NCBI RefSeq assembly: GCF_027922365.1
Contig: NZ_BSFN01000005.1
Coordinates: 300,531 to 364,530 of the forward strand
DNA from: Pseudomonas turukhanskensis
GTDB lineage: Bacteria; Pseudomonadota; Gammaproteobacteria; Pseudomonadales; Pseudomonadaceae
Direction of reading: 5' to 3'
DNA length: 64,000 nucleotides
Below the pieces are notes generated by a model that worked only from the letters and a program-made list of their open reading frames with translations, did no database searches and was not told the origin of the DNA. Shown one piece after another: positions 7,243 through 14,883 of the stretch. How positions within the stretch are numbered: position 1 is the stretch's first letter; each line of letters starts with the position of its first letter. Position numbers and translations under genes: made by a program.

Positions 7243-10110
7243 ATGAATTCGTCCACCCTGCCCCACGGCTCGCCTCACGCAGCCGCCTTTGCCAGCGCCA
7301 TTAGCACCTTGCTCGCGGCGGCCAGCCAGTGGTCGCACACGCACGCCTGGGCGTGGTACCGGGTGAACGACCACCTGCACCTCAGTGGCCAAGGCAGTGC
7401 CGACGCCGAATGGCCGGACAGCCTTTCCCCCGAGCAACTGGACAGTTTCTGTGCCAGCCGCCAACTCCAACGCTGGGCAACCGGCAGTGGTGAGAGCGTG
7501 CTGGGTTGGCTGCTGGCACCACACACCTCCAGCGCAGAAGACATCACGGCCCTCACCGAGTTGGCACAACAACTGGCCTTGCACACTCAGGCCATTACCC
7601 TGGCCCGCGCCCAACTGACTCAGCGCGTGTTATACGAAATCACCTATCTGGCCACGTCCACCCGTGAACGCTCCGAGTTTCTGACGGGGGTTCACCAGCA
7701 GTTGGCCAGCCTGATCGATGCGGAGAATTTCTACCTGTCGCTGTACGACTGCGACACCCGCAAGATTACCTACCCCTATTACGTCGACATCATCGACACC
7801 GAGGCGCTGGAAGCCGAGACCTACGAGTACCTCGACCCCGAGCACCTGTCCCTTACCGGGATGGTGCTCACCAGCGGCCAACCCCTGTTGATTGATGCGG
7901 CCGGCATTTACGCGGCCGAAGCGCAGGGGCGATTTTTTTGCGTAGGGCATAAGCCAGAATTCTGGATGGGCGCGCCGTTGAAGAATGCGTCTGACGAAGT
8001 CTTCGGCATGCTGGCCATGCAGGTGTATGAAAAGTCGCGGGTCTACAGCTCTGAGGACCGAGCTTTGTTTCTGGTCGTGGTGCGCCACGTGGCCATGGCG
8101 CTGGACCGCATTCTGCACCGCGCCGACCTCGAAGAAACCGTATCGCGCCGCACCCTGCAATTGTCCGAACTGAACCACACCCTGCGCCAGGAAGTGGCCG
8201 ACCGCGAACGCGCAGAACACCTGCAAAGCGCGCTGTTCCAGATCACCGAACTGTCCAGCCAGCCTGGAGAAATGGTTGACCTGTTTCGCGGTTTGCACAG
8301 CATCGTTGGGGAGCTGCTGTTCGCCCTCAACTTTTATATCGCCCAGTTCGACCGGCTACTCGACGAAGTGAGTTTTCCCTACTTCGTCGATGAACAGCGC
8401 AGCGATCCACCGCCGTCGCGCCGAGGCCGCCGCGGCCTGACGGAATACGTCATTCGCCAGCGCCGCCCCTGCCTGATCGACTACGACGAAGCCTCGCGGC
8501 TGATGGACATCGGCGAAATCGAACGCACGAAAGAACCGGTGCGCTCGCAATCCTGGCTGGGCATTCCGCTGTTTGCCGACAACGACGTACGCGGCGTACT
8601 GGTGGTGCAAAGCTACGAACCCAACGTGCGCTACACCCTGCGCGACCAGGAACTGCTGACCTTCGTGTCGCGGCATATCGACACCGCGTTCTCCCGACGC
8701 AACGCCGCCGAAGCCGTACAAGCTGCCAACCTGCAACTGGAAGAAAGAGTACAGAGCCGCACCCGGGAACTGGACTACGCCAACGCCAAACTGCAGCACG
8801 AAAACACCCACGACTCGCTGACCGGCTTGCCCAACCGCAGCCATCTGCAGCACCGCCTCAACCTGGCCTGGCACGACTTTCACCAGCACGGCAAACAGCT
8901 GGTGGTGATGTTTATCGACCTCGACCGCTTCAAGCTGATCAACGACAGCCTTGGGCACCACTTCGGCGACCTCCTCCTTACCGAAGCCGCCGCGCGCCTG
9001 CGCGCATGCCTGCGCGGTAGCGACCTGCTGGCACGCCTGGGCGGTGACGAATTTGCCGTGCTGGCCCCCGGCGCTCCGCTGGAAGTGGCCATCGGCATTG
9101 CCGAGCGCATCCTCACCGAATTCGATGTGCCCTTCGCCATCGACGGCCATACCCTGTTTTCCTCTTGCAGCATTGGCATCGTCAGTGCCGACCAGCAATT
9201 CCACCAAGAGCCGGCAGACCTGCTGCGCGACGCCGATACGGCCATGTACCGGGTAAAAAACGCCGGCCGCGACAGCTTCGCCGTGTTCAACCAGGAACTG
9301 CGCCGCGAAGTGTCCGACCAGATGGAGCGCGAAGGCGCCCTGCGCAACGCACTCAAGCGCACTGACGAACTGATCCCCTACTTTCAGCCCATCGTCAACG
9401 TACGCACGGGCGAGCTGATATCGCTGGAGGCCTTGATTCGCTGGCAACAACCGGACGGTAGCGTGCTAGCACCCGGGTATTTCCTACCAGCGCTGGAAGG
9501 TCTGCGGCTGATCGGTCGCCTCGACCTTTATATGCTCAACAGCGTGGCCGAAATTCTCGCCAAACCCGAGCACGCCAACTGGCCGCCGGTGCACGTGAAC
9601 TGCTCCAGCTACAGCATCACGCGCCCGGAGTTCGCCGAAGAAGTGCTGGCCCTGCTCGCCCGCCACAACATTGCCCCGGCGCGCATCTGCCTGGAACTCA
9701 CCGAAGGCGCGCTGGTGGCCGAACCGGCGCAAGCGCAGCGGACCATGCAGCAACTTTCCGAAAAAGGCATGAGCGTGGTGCTCGACGATTTCGGCTCCGG
9801 GTTTTCATCCCTGAGCTACGTGCACCAGTACCAATTCAGCGGGTTGAAGATCGACAAATCCTTCATCTTCGAACTCACCACCAGCTCGCGCAGCCGCGCC
9901 ATCGTGCGCGCCATTGTGCGCATGGCCGAGTCGTTGGGGTTGTCGGTAGTAGCCGAAGGGGTGGAAGACGAAGCCACGTTGCAGTTGCTGCGGGAGATAG
10001 GCGCCGGCCAGGCCCAGGGCTACTACTTCGCCAAACCGCTGGCTCTGGAACAGCTCACACAAAACCCGCTGATGCAGCCGCGCCGCGTCGCCGTGGGCGA
10101 TACCCACTGA
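7243..10110 (+). CDS. GAF-GAF-GGDEF-EAL cyclic di-GMP synthase/phosphodiesterase
   Basis: A 955-residue cytoplasmic protein with no membrane helix. Two GAF-like sensor domains (about residues 140-300 and 340-490) are each followed by coiled-coil linkers, then a diguanylate cyclase domain and a phosphodiesterase domain. The GGDEF signature at 600-604 is intact and is preceded by MFIDLDRFKLINDS. The EAL signature at 729-731 sits in SLEALIRW, and later EAL-domain residues are present: VNCSSYS, ELTEG, LDDFGSGFSS, LKIDKSF, AEGVE and QGYYFAKP. Both activities are therefore possible; GGDEF may instead act as a GTP-sensing regulatory domain, a known arrangement. Start ATG has GGAG six bases upstream. 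It is divergent from the T6SS operon; a regulatory link is only suggested by position. Confidence 0.93.
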   Translation: MNSSTLPHGSPHAAAFASAISTLLAAASQWSHTHAWAWYRVNDHLHLSGQGSADAEWPDSLSPEQLDSFCASRQLQRWATGSGESVLGWLLAPHTSSAEDITALTELAQQLALHTQAITLARAQLTQRVLYEITYLATSTRERSEFLTGVHQQLASLIDAENFYLSLYDCDTRKITYPYYVDIIDTEALEAETYEYLDPEHLSLTGMVLTSGQPLLIDAAGIYAAEAQGRFFCVGHKPEFWMGAPLKNASDEVFGMLAMQVYEKSRVYSSEDRALFLVVVRHVAMALDRILHRADLEETVSRRTLQLSELNHTLRQEVADRERAEHLQSALFQITELSSQPGEMVDLFRGLHSIVGELLFALNFYIAQFDRLLDEVSFPYFVDEQRSDPPPSRRGRRGLTEYVIRQRRPCLIDYDEASRLMDIGEIERTKEPVRSQSWLGIPLFADNDVRGVLVVQSYEPNVRYTLRDQELLTFVSRHIDTAFSRRNAAEAVQAANLQLEERVQSRTRELDYANAKLQHENTHDSLTGLPNRSHLQHRLNLAWHDFHQHGKQLVVMFIDLDRFKLINDSLGHHFGDLLLTEAAARLRACLRGSDLLARLGGDEFAVLAPGAPLEVAIGIAERILTEFDVPFAIDGHTLFSSCSIGIVSADQQFHQEPADLLRDADTAMYRVKNAGRDSFAVFNQELRREVSDQMEREGALRNALKRTDELIPYFQPIVNVRTGELISLEALIRWQQPDGSVLAPGYFLPALEGLRLIGRLDLYMLNSVAEILAKPEHANWPPVHVNCSSYSITRPEFAEEVLALLARHNIAPARICLELTEGALVAEPAQAQRTMQQLSEKGMSVVLDDFGSGFSSLSYVHQYQFSGLKIDKSFIFELTTSSRSRAIVRAIVRMAESLGLSVVAEGVEDEATLQLLREIGAGQAQGYYFAKPLALEQLTQNPLMQPRRVAVGDTH

Positions 10111-10154
10111 CGCTAAGCGATTGATCGTGCGTGAAAAAAGGAAGAAATTTCAGC

Positions 10155-10183
10155 TTGACAGCCAAGCCCGAGCCAAGAATAAT
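10155..10183 (+). promoter_or_regulatory. Sigma-70 promoter of the tRNA-Met gene
   Basis: TTGACA at 10155-10160 (perfect -35), a 17-base spacer, then AATAAT at 10178-10183 (five of six matches to the -10). The -10 is followed by the GC-rich stretch GCGCGCC, the discriminator type typical of stringently controlled stable-RNA promoters. The tRNA begins 12 bases after the -10, so the leader is very short. Confidence 0.85.
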
Positions 10184-10194
10184 GCGCGCCACTT

Positions 10195-10271
10195 GGCTAC
10201 ATAGCTCAGTTGGTTAGAGCATAGCATTCATAATGCTGGGGTCCGGGGTTCAAGTCCCTGTGTAGCCACCA
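10195..10271 (+). tRNA. tRNA-Met (elongator, anticodon CAT)
   Basis: A 77-base cloverleaf: the acceptor stem GGCTACA pairs with TGTAGCC, the D arm contains AGCTCAGTTGGTTAGAGC, the anticodon loop TTCATAA has CAT at 10229-10231, the T arm contains GGTTCAAGTCC, and the CCA end is encoded. The G1:C72 pair distinguishes it from initiator tRNA-fMet, where this pair is mismatched. A CAT anticodon could also be tRNA-Ile2 with modified lysidine, but the sequence is close to the E. coli elongator tRNA-Met as I remember it. Confidence 0.95.
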
Positions 10272-10276
10272 AACAA

Positions 10277-10310
10277 AACAAAGGCTTACCTTCGGGTAGG
10301 CCTTTGTTGT
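10277..10310 (+). terminator. Rho-independent terminator of the tRNA-Met gene
   Basis: A 14-base stem (10277-10290 with 10295-10308, one G-U pair) is closed by a TTCG tetraloop and followed by a T-rich tail, starting six bases after the tRNA CCA end. Confidence 0.85.
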
Positions 10311-10388
10311 TTCTGGGGTAGTGACTACAGACTGCCTACCAGCCACTTAATGCATGCACCCCGCCAAGCCAACGTCGTCTCCAACGGC

Positions 10389-10757
10389 TTACCTTAGCCG
10401 TCTATCCAGCACATACCCAACGCCGCCACCCACCAGAATGGGCAGCAGCGCGTGGATGGGAATAAAGATGATGCCTAGAGAAGCCTGAGCATCCGCAGCA
10501 AGGTCGAGGGTGTAATGCGCCCAGGCCAAATAGCCAAAACCCGGCAGCGACGGTGCGAGAAGGTAAGCCGGCCGACGGTATAAAAAACTGATCGCCAGAA
10601 TGCTGCCCCAGGCAATCGCGTTGAAGGCATTTAACAACAGCCATCCACCAACACCTGCATTTGTGTATGCCGTTAGCCAGACCACTCCTCCCGGCAGCCG
10701 TGCCGCATAAGGGAGCAACAGACCGACGAAGAAAACGGTAAGGCGTGCTCTGCGCAT
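10389..10757 (-). CDS. Small four-helix membrane protein of unknown function
   Basis: A 122-residue very hydrophobic protein with about four membrane segments (roughly residues 7-25, 30-55, 65-85 and 90-115), ending in the basic VLDRRLR. I do not recognise the family. Its start lies three bases after the stop of the transglycosylase gene, so it is probably co-transcribed and co-translated with it. A small membrane protein beside a cell-wall lytic enzyme recalls holin-lysin pairs, but no holin signature is evident and this is inference. Confidence 0.6.
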   Translation of the reverse strand: MRRARLTVFFVGLLLPYAARLPGGVVWLTAYTNAGVGGWLLLNAFNAIAWGSILAISFLYRRPAYLLAPSLPGFGYLAWAHYTLDLAADAQASLGIIFIPIHALLPILVGGGVGYVLDRRLR

Positions 10758-10760
10758 GTT

Positions 10761-11279
10761 CTACACCGATGCATTTTCGGCTTGCAGTCCCTTCTCCAAC
10801 TTCGCCCTCACCTTCGCCGCCGTCTCCGCCTTGGTGATCTTCCCATCCCGGTTAAAGTCCAGCCCGGCATTCTGGATATAGCGTTTGGGGTGCTGGGGGT
10901 CGCTCTTGTCGAACAATACAAAGTCCAGCGGCTTGCCGATGGCGACGGGCCAGAGGATGGCCATGTATACATCCTCCAGCGACTTCAATTTCCCGGCCCG
11001 AGGCAGGAAGTATTTTTCGACGAAGTCGAGTTGCTTCACGGCGCTCATGGCAGCCAGTTGCTGTGAAGTGGTGCCGAGCGCCTGGGCGGTGCTGGGCATA
11101 AATTGAATGAGCCCGACCGCGCCGCTGCCGGCGGCGTTCTTGATGGAGGGGCTGAAGGTTTCGCCTGATTCAAAGGCCATGCAGGCCATCAGGAAGTTGG
11201 GATCGACGCCCAGCGTGGTAGACATACCTATCACACGGTCGCGAAAGGGTTTGGATACTTTCTGGCCCCAGGCAAGCAT
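10761..11279 (-). CDS. Lytic transglycosylase (SLT-like) with a C-terminal EF-hand-like loop
   Basis: A 172-residue protein with a soluble-lytic-transglycosylase fold. ACMAFESGETFSP carries the catalytic glutamate of the ESG/ESxF motif, and GSGAVGLIQFMPSTAQALG is the GLxQxMPxT motif. Near residues 141-153, DFNRDGKITKAE matches a calcium-binding EF-hand loop. There is no signal peptide, so the enzyme would need another route to the periplasm, as phage-type enzymes do. ATG at 11279 has GAGGAGG five to six bases upstream, a very strong site. It is flanked in the same orientation by a membrane protein on each side (gaps of 33 and 3 bases). Confidence 0.8.
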   Translation of the reverse strand: MLAWGQKVSKPFRDRVIGMSTTLGVDPNFLMACMAFESGETFSPSIKNAAGSGAVGLIQFMPSTAQALGTTSQQLAAMSAVKQLDFVEKYFLPRAGKLKSLEDVYMAILWPVAIGKPLDFVLFDKSDPQHPKRYIQNAGLDFNRDGKITKAETAAKVRAKLEKGLQAENASV

Positions 11280-11312
11280 ATAAGCCTCCTCGTTATGGGT
11301 AATTTCCTCAGA

Positions 11313-12146
11313 TTATGGTTTGCCCAGCCACACTTCGAGCGAGCCGACCGGCGCGCTGATGGCCCTGACCCGGTAGGGGTAGGCGTTGGTAAAACCCAGG
11401 GCTTTGAGTTGCTCGACGACGAGCGCTGCCTGATTGGCGTCCTGGTCGTTGAAGTAGCGGACATTGGGGTTTTCTGGAATCTGCGCCTTGCCGGTTATGT
11501 TTTCGATGCCGGGAACGGCAAACCCGAGGCCCGACAGGTTGTTTTGCAGCGTTTTCATGACTGAGCGCTGTTCTTCGTCGTTGATGTGAATAAAGACCCG
11601 AGCGGTTTGGGGTTTGGGCAGGCTGGTTTGCACCATCAGGCTTTCGTTGCGAATGCTGATTTTCTCGGCGAGGTTGGCCTTCAAGCTCACTTCCTCGGGT
11701 GACGCGTTACCGTTCTGCTCTTTGGATTCCAACTGTGCGACTTTGGCCAGGTCTTCTTCGTTTTCCTTGATATGTTTATCAACGATCTGCTCGTAGTTGC
11801 TCCAGGCCCGGCGAATTTCGCCATTGGGTGAAACGGCCACGAAGTACTCGGAGAGCAGTTTGCGTTTTTCCAGGCTATCGGCTTCCAGCACGGTGCTGAC
11901 GTACTTGTCGAAGACCTCCATTTCCTTGATGTCCTGGTCGCGCTCACGGAAACCGTCGTTGATGATCGACGCCGACAGGGTGATGGCCACCGAGGCCACG
12001 AACCACTTGCCCAGTTCGATGATCTTGTCGATGTTTTCGTTTTCGATGGTTTTGTTCTTGATGATCAGAAAGATGACCACCAGGCCGGCTATGGAAATAC
12101 CGATAAAGGCCAGCGACAGCCATAGCGAAATGCTCCCCGTATCCAT
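11313..12146 (-). CDS. Two-helix membrane protein with coiled coil and SPOR/LytR_C-like C-terminal domain
   Basis: About 277 residues. Two membrane helices occur near the N-terminus (LWLSLAFIGISIAGLVVIFL and ELGKWFVASVAITLSASII), followed by a charged helical region. The C-terminal globular part starts with RVFIHINDEEQRSVMKTLQ and includes NPNVRYFNDQDANQA and VVEQLKALGF. The VRYF...DxxxA...L..LG pattern resembles SPOR or LytR_C envelope domains, which is resemblance only. The start ATG 12146 has GAGG eleven bases upstream. GTG at 12179 is an alternative but sits only one base from its GGTGAGG. It is the first of three close minus-strand genes. Confidence 0.65.
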   Translation of the reverse strand: MDTGSISLWLSLAFIGISIAGLVVIFLIIKNKTIENENIDKIIELGKWFVASVAITLSASIINDGFRERDQDIKEMEVFDKYVSTVLEADSLEKRKLLSEYFVAVSPNGEIRRAWSNYEQIVDKHIKENEEDLAKVAQLESKEQNGNASPEEVSLKANLAEKISIRNESLMVQTSLPKPQTARVFIHINDEEQRSVMKTLQNNLSGLGFAVPGIENITGKAQIPENPNVRYFNDQDANQAALVVEQLKALGFTNAYPYRVRAISAPVGSLEVWLGKP

Positions 12147-12447
12147 ATCTGCAACGTCCTCGATCAGGTCGACGAGCACACCTCACCGCCTGCGTTTACC
12201 AGCGCAGGGGGCAAAATGGGCAGTTGAACGCAGAAGCTCCTGGAGAGAACGATGGGGCGACAGGCGAACGCCGGGCCGCATCCTTGTCGGAGCACAACGT
12301 GATGAACCTAGTACAGGCTTGGCGGGCTGTCCAAACGGGGAGACAGGTGACGGCGAGAAATTGGCTGGGCAGAATCGGCCATCGGTGGCGCACGATCAGA
12401 CGGCTCGCCACGTTCAATGCCCTTCTACGCGCAAAAAGGACTTCGCC
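12147..12447. other. Intergenic region without recognisable feature
   Basis: Three hundred bases between the divergent membrane-protein gene (leftward) and the small Cys-rich protein gene (rightward). No repeat, RNA or convincing small gene was found. Reading frames through it have no ribosome site and unusual composition. It should contain the promoters of both flanking genes. Confidence 0.4.
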
Positions 12448-12771
12448 GTGCCCTGTCGCTTCGCTCAACTCGTCCTGCTGCTTATCGCCCTCGGCCTTGC
12501 CCAGCCCAGCGTTGCCAACACGCCTTGCTCCGGCGCCAAAGGCGGAATCGCCCGCTGTGATGGGCCGTTATTCGTGTGCAACGACGGCTCGATTAGCGGT
12601 TCGAAGAAGAACTGCTCGGCCAGTTATGGCGGCAGCCAGGCGCCGTTGAAAGCAGTGGGCGGCAGCACCAGTGGCGATTGCCCTTGTGGCGGCGGCACGC
12701 TGTGCGTGGGGCCGCGAGGTGGGGAGTTCTGTATGACGCCATCGGGCAAGAAGAGCTATCGGCGCAAGTAG
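12448..12771 (+). CDS. Small secreted cysteine-rich protein of unknown function
   Basis: A 107-residue protein starting at GTG 12448 with AAGGA seven bases upstream. It has a Sec signal peptide (hydrophobic AQLVLLLIALGLAQ, likely cleavage after PSVA) and a mature part of about 84 residues with eight cysteines, suited to four disulfides. Many glycines and a basic end SGKKSYRRK are present. The segment GPRGGEFCMTPSGKKSY resembles the 'GPRGG...SGKK.Y' adaptor motif known from basic adaptor domains (PBCV-type); this is from memory and unproven. A longer open frame runs upstream but has no start signal and lacks the signal-peptide logic. Confidence 0.7.
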   Translation: MPCRFAQLVLLLIALGLAQPSVANTPCSGAKGGIARCDGPLFVCNDGSISGSKKNCSASYGGSQAPLKAVGGSTSGDCPCGGGTLCVGPRGGEFCMTPSGKKSYRRK

Positions 12772-12877
12772 TCGCTCGGTTATCCCGGCGCCGGTCCGTA
12801 GAATGGTCGGCAATGTAGGCTCGCCGTAGAGCTGACCAACAGTTTATAGAGGCGCCTCGGGGCGTCCCGGAGAAAAT

Positions 12878-13084
12878 ATGAGAGACGAATTCGACGATAT
12901 TCGCGCCGAGCGCGACCGCCCTGTGCGCTCCAATGGCGGCAGCACCAACCCACACGCAGGGCTGTGGAAGCAGATCGCCCTGGGCATTGTGGTGGGGTAT
13001 GTGGTGCTGGGGGTGTTGAGCGTAATTGGCTGGTCGGTGTTCGGGCATCTGCCGCTGGGCACCCTCAAGTTCGGCGCGCCTTGA
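12878..13084 (+). CDS. Small single-pass membrane protein, unknown function
   Basis: Sixty-eight residues: a charged cytoplasmic start (RDEFDDIRAERDRP), then one membrane helix at about residues 33-55 (IALGIVVGYVVLGVLSVIGW). ATG at 12878 is preceded by GGAG at proper spacing. I do not recognise a family. It stands alone, followed by a REPIN that may end its transcript. Confidence 0.65.
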   Translation: MRDEFDDIRAERDRPVRSNGGSTNPHAGLWKQIALGIVVGYVVLGVLSVIGWSVFGHLPLGTLKFGAP

Positions 13085-13150
13085 ATCTCGCGTAAAGCAT
13101 TGCGCCCCCTTCTCTTGGCCCCTCCTCCCCCCGCTGCCGGGCTCAGCTTT

Positions 13151-13219
13151 TGTAGGAGCGAGCTTGCTCGCGAAGTTTTTTCGACAAGAAAAAAGCTTCG
13201 CCAGCAAGCTCGCTCCTAC
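13151..13219. repeat. REPIN: two inverted REP sequences
   Basis: The sequence TGTAGGAGCGAGCTTGCTCG at 13151 and its inverted copy ending at 13219 flank a short A/T-rich spacer, and each half is itself palindromic. This is the classic Pseudomonas REP doublet (REPIN), usually found singly between genes and mobilised by RAYT transposases, none of which is in this window. Confidence 0.92.
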
Positions 13220-13263
13220 GCGAAACGCGCCGCCTATGGGTGAGTTGGGATACCCGACGGTGT

Positions 13264-14154
13264 CTACGGTTTGATCACCGCAGAAGCTGCAGTACGCCCG
13301 CCATCACTGTCGATAAACCGCGCAATCTCTTCCAATGCCGGCGCCTTGTAGCGCAGCGGCCGGGACAAGGCCGCGACGAGGGATATATGGCTCACGTTGT
13401 CGTAGTAGTGCTCGCTCACGGGCACGCCCACAGCACGTAGGCGTTTGGCCAAACCACCGGTGTTGCGTTGCGGGTTGACCAGATCGTCGTCGCGAGCGGC
13501 CATCAACAGCGCTGGCGGAGTATTGCCGCTAACGTGGTTGATCGGCTGCGAGTCCGGCGGGCTGTTGGGGAAGAAGAACACCGGGCGTACGTCAGGGTTT
13601 TCGATGGGCAGAAAGTCGTAGGGGCCGGCTAGGCCGATCCAGCCGCGAATGGCGCTGGGCGCAAGATTGACCTCGGCGAGCAGACGCGGGTCGAGGGCGA
13701 GCATCGCGGCGTTATAGGCGCCGGCGCTGTGGCCCATCAAAAACAGGTGGTCGGGATCGCCACCGTAGTCGTTGATGTGCTGGCGCACCCAGGCAAACGC
13801 GTAGGCGCCGTCTTTGAGAAAGTCGGGGTAGCGCACCTGTGGATAAAGCCGGTAATCGGCGATTACCGCGACATAGCCTTGGCTGGCCAAGGCCTCACCG
13901 ACAAAGCGGTAGTCTTTGCGCTCACCGCTGTTCCAACTGCCGCCATAGAAAAAAAGCACCACGGGGGTGGGACCGGCTTTCTTCACCGTTGGGGTATAGA
14001 TATCCAGCCGCTGCCGTGGGTCAGAGCCGTAGGCGATGGCGCGGGTTTTGGTATAGGTGTCGGTTGAGGTCAGGGCGTTGAGTAGGCTGACGGGCGAGCA
14101 GGCGCTCAGCAGCGTACTGACGGCGAGGAGGAGAGGATTCAAGAATCGGCGCAT
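13264..14154 (-). CDS. Alpha/beta-hydrolase lipoprotein (carboxylesterase type)
   Basis: A 296-residue lipoprotein: a signal peptide ends in the lipobox LSAC, with Cys at about residue 19. The alpha/beta-hydrolase fold of the BD-FAE/esterase-lipase type follows, with oxyanion strand VVLFFYGGSWNSG, nucleophile elbow GHSAGAYNAA, a likely acid in ARDDDLVNP and His in DNVSHISL. The substrate is unknown; such enzymes act on short-chain or acetylated esters. The start ATG 14154 has AAGGG upstream. A start ten codons earlier would place charged residues before the signal peptide and has no ribosome site. Confidence 0.85.
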   Translation of the reverse strand: MRRFLNPLLLAVSTLLSACSPVSLLNALTSTDTYTKTRAIAYGSDPRQRLDIYTPTVKKAGPTPVVLFFYGGSWNSGERKDYRFVGEALASQGYVAVIADYRLYPQVRYPDFLKDGAYAFAWVRQHINDYGGDPDHLFLMGHSAGAYNAAMLALDPRLLAEVNLAPSAIRGWIGLAGPYDFLPIENPDVRPVFFFPNSPPDSQPINHVSGNTPPALLMAARDDDLVNPQRNTGGLAKRLRAVGVPVSEHYYDNVSHISLVAALSRPLRYKAPALEEIARFIDSDGGRTAASAVIKP

Positions 14155-14352
14155 TAACAGCCCTTGCGAAGAAATCGATGACATGTCCGACGATATATTT
14201 TCGGAAACCTGAGGATCGGGCAGCGCGAATCGTGGATCGTTCCTACATAGTCAAACCGGTGAGGACTTTTAGGGTAGCGCACGAACCTAATCCTGGGTTC
14301 GCGCACAGCCTGGCGATGCAGAGGCTGCGCTTTCACAAGAGAAAACGTTCCT

Positions 14353-14838
14353 ATGCTGACACGCATGCCTCCCCCCTCCACCACCAGTCGCCGCGCCGTA
14401 AACCTTTATGCATTGCTCGCCACATTCACGGCCTGCGCCGAGTCGCCAAAACTCGATTCCTTGGAGCAAGTGCGCGCTTTCATCACCATTGTGGTTGGGC
14501 AGGCCGCTACCGATGAGGCCGAAGCGTTTGCATTGCTGAAAGCGCATATCGAGGCCGCCAAAGGCCATTGCCCCCTTTCGATTGCCGACCTCGATGCCAT
14601 TGCCGCGCGCTTTACCCGCGCTGCGGCACAACGCCTGGCGGACCTGGGCGAACCGACCGGGGTGGTGGAATTCATTAGCGAAAAACGGGTGGGGGAAACC
14701 ATGGTGCGCGAACAGTTTCTTCAGCATCGGGGGCGTTACCCCTCGCTGTGGACGTTCGACTTCTACCGCACGGCGGGCGGCTGGACGCTGTTTAGTGTGA
14801 ACACCGACCGGGACGCCGCTGAGTTGCTCGCGTTCTGA
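14353..14838 (+). CDS. Hypothetical protein, 161 residues
   Basis: I do not recognise this protein. It has a mildly hydrophobic N-terminal stretch (residues 17-28), a helical middle (DEAEAFALLKAHIEAAKG) and a C-terminal half with VGETMVREQFLQHRGRYP and WTFDFYRTAGGWTLFSVN, suggesting a mixed alpha/beta domain of the SnoaL/NTF2 sort (a guess from strand pattern). The start is uncertain, with a poor ribosome site before ATG 14353 and ATG 14365 also possible. It converges with speA, separated by a perfect hairpin. Confidence 0.6.
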   Translation: MLTRMPPPSTTSRRAVNLYALLATFTACAESPKLDSLEQVRAFITIVVGQAATDEAEAFALLKAHIEAAKGHCPLSIADLDAIAARFTRAAAQRLADLGEPTGVVEFISEKRVGETMVREQFLQHRGRYPSLWTFDFYRTAGGWTLFSVNTDRDAAELLAF

Positions 14839-14847
14839 CTCGTAGCC

Positions 14848-14876
14848 CGTCGCTACGGCCAGCGGCCGTAGCGACG
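14848..14876. terminator. Perfect 13-bp inverted repeat between convergent genes (bidirectional terminator candidate)
   Basis: CGTCGCTACGGCC at 14848-14860 and its exact complement at 14864-14876 are separated by AGC. It lies between the stop of the upstream plus-strand gene and the stop of speA. No long T run follows on either side, so it is a strong hairpin placed where a shared terminator is expected rather than a textbook terminator. Confidence 0.55.
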
Positions 14877-14883
14877 AACGCGC

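Noticed and set aside
10195..10271. tRNA-Met as an integration attachment site for the genes at 10389-12146
   Set aside because: I found no partial repeat of the tRNA 3' end and no integrase gene nearby, so an integrated element is not shown.
12147..12447. Upstream extension of the small Cys-rich protein into a 324-codon frame
   Set aside because: The extension lacks a start signal and would place some 200 charged residues before a clear signal peptide.
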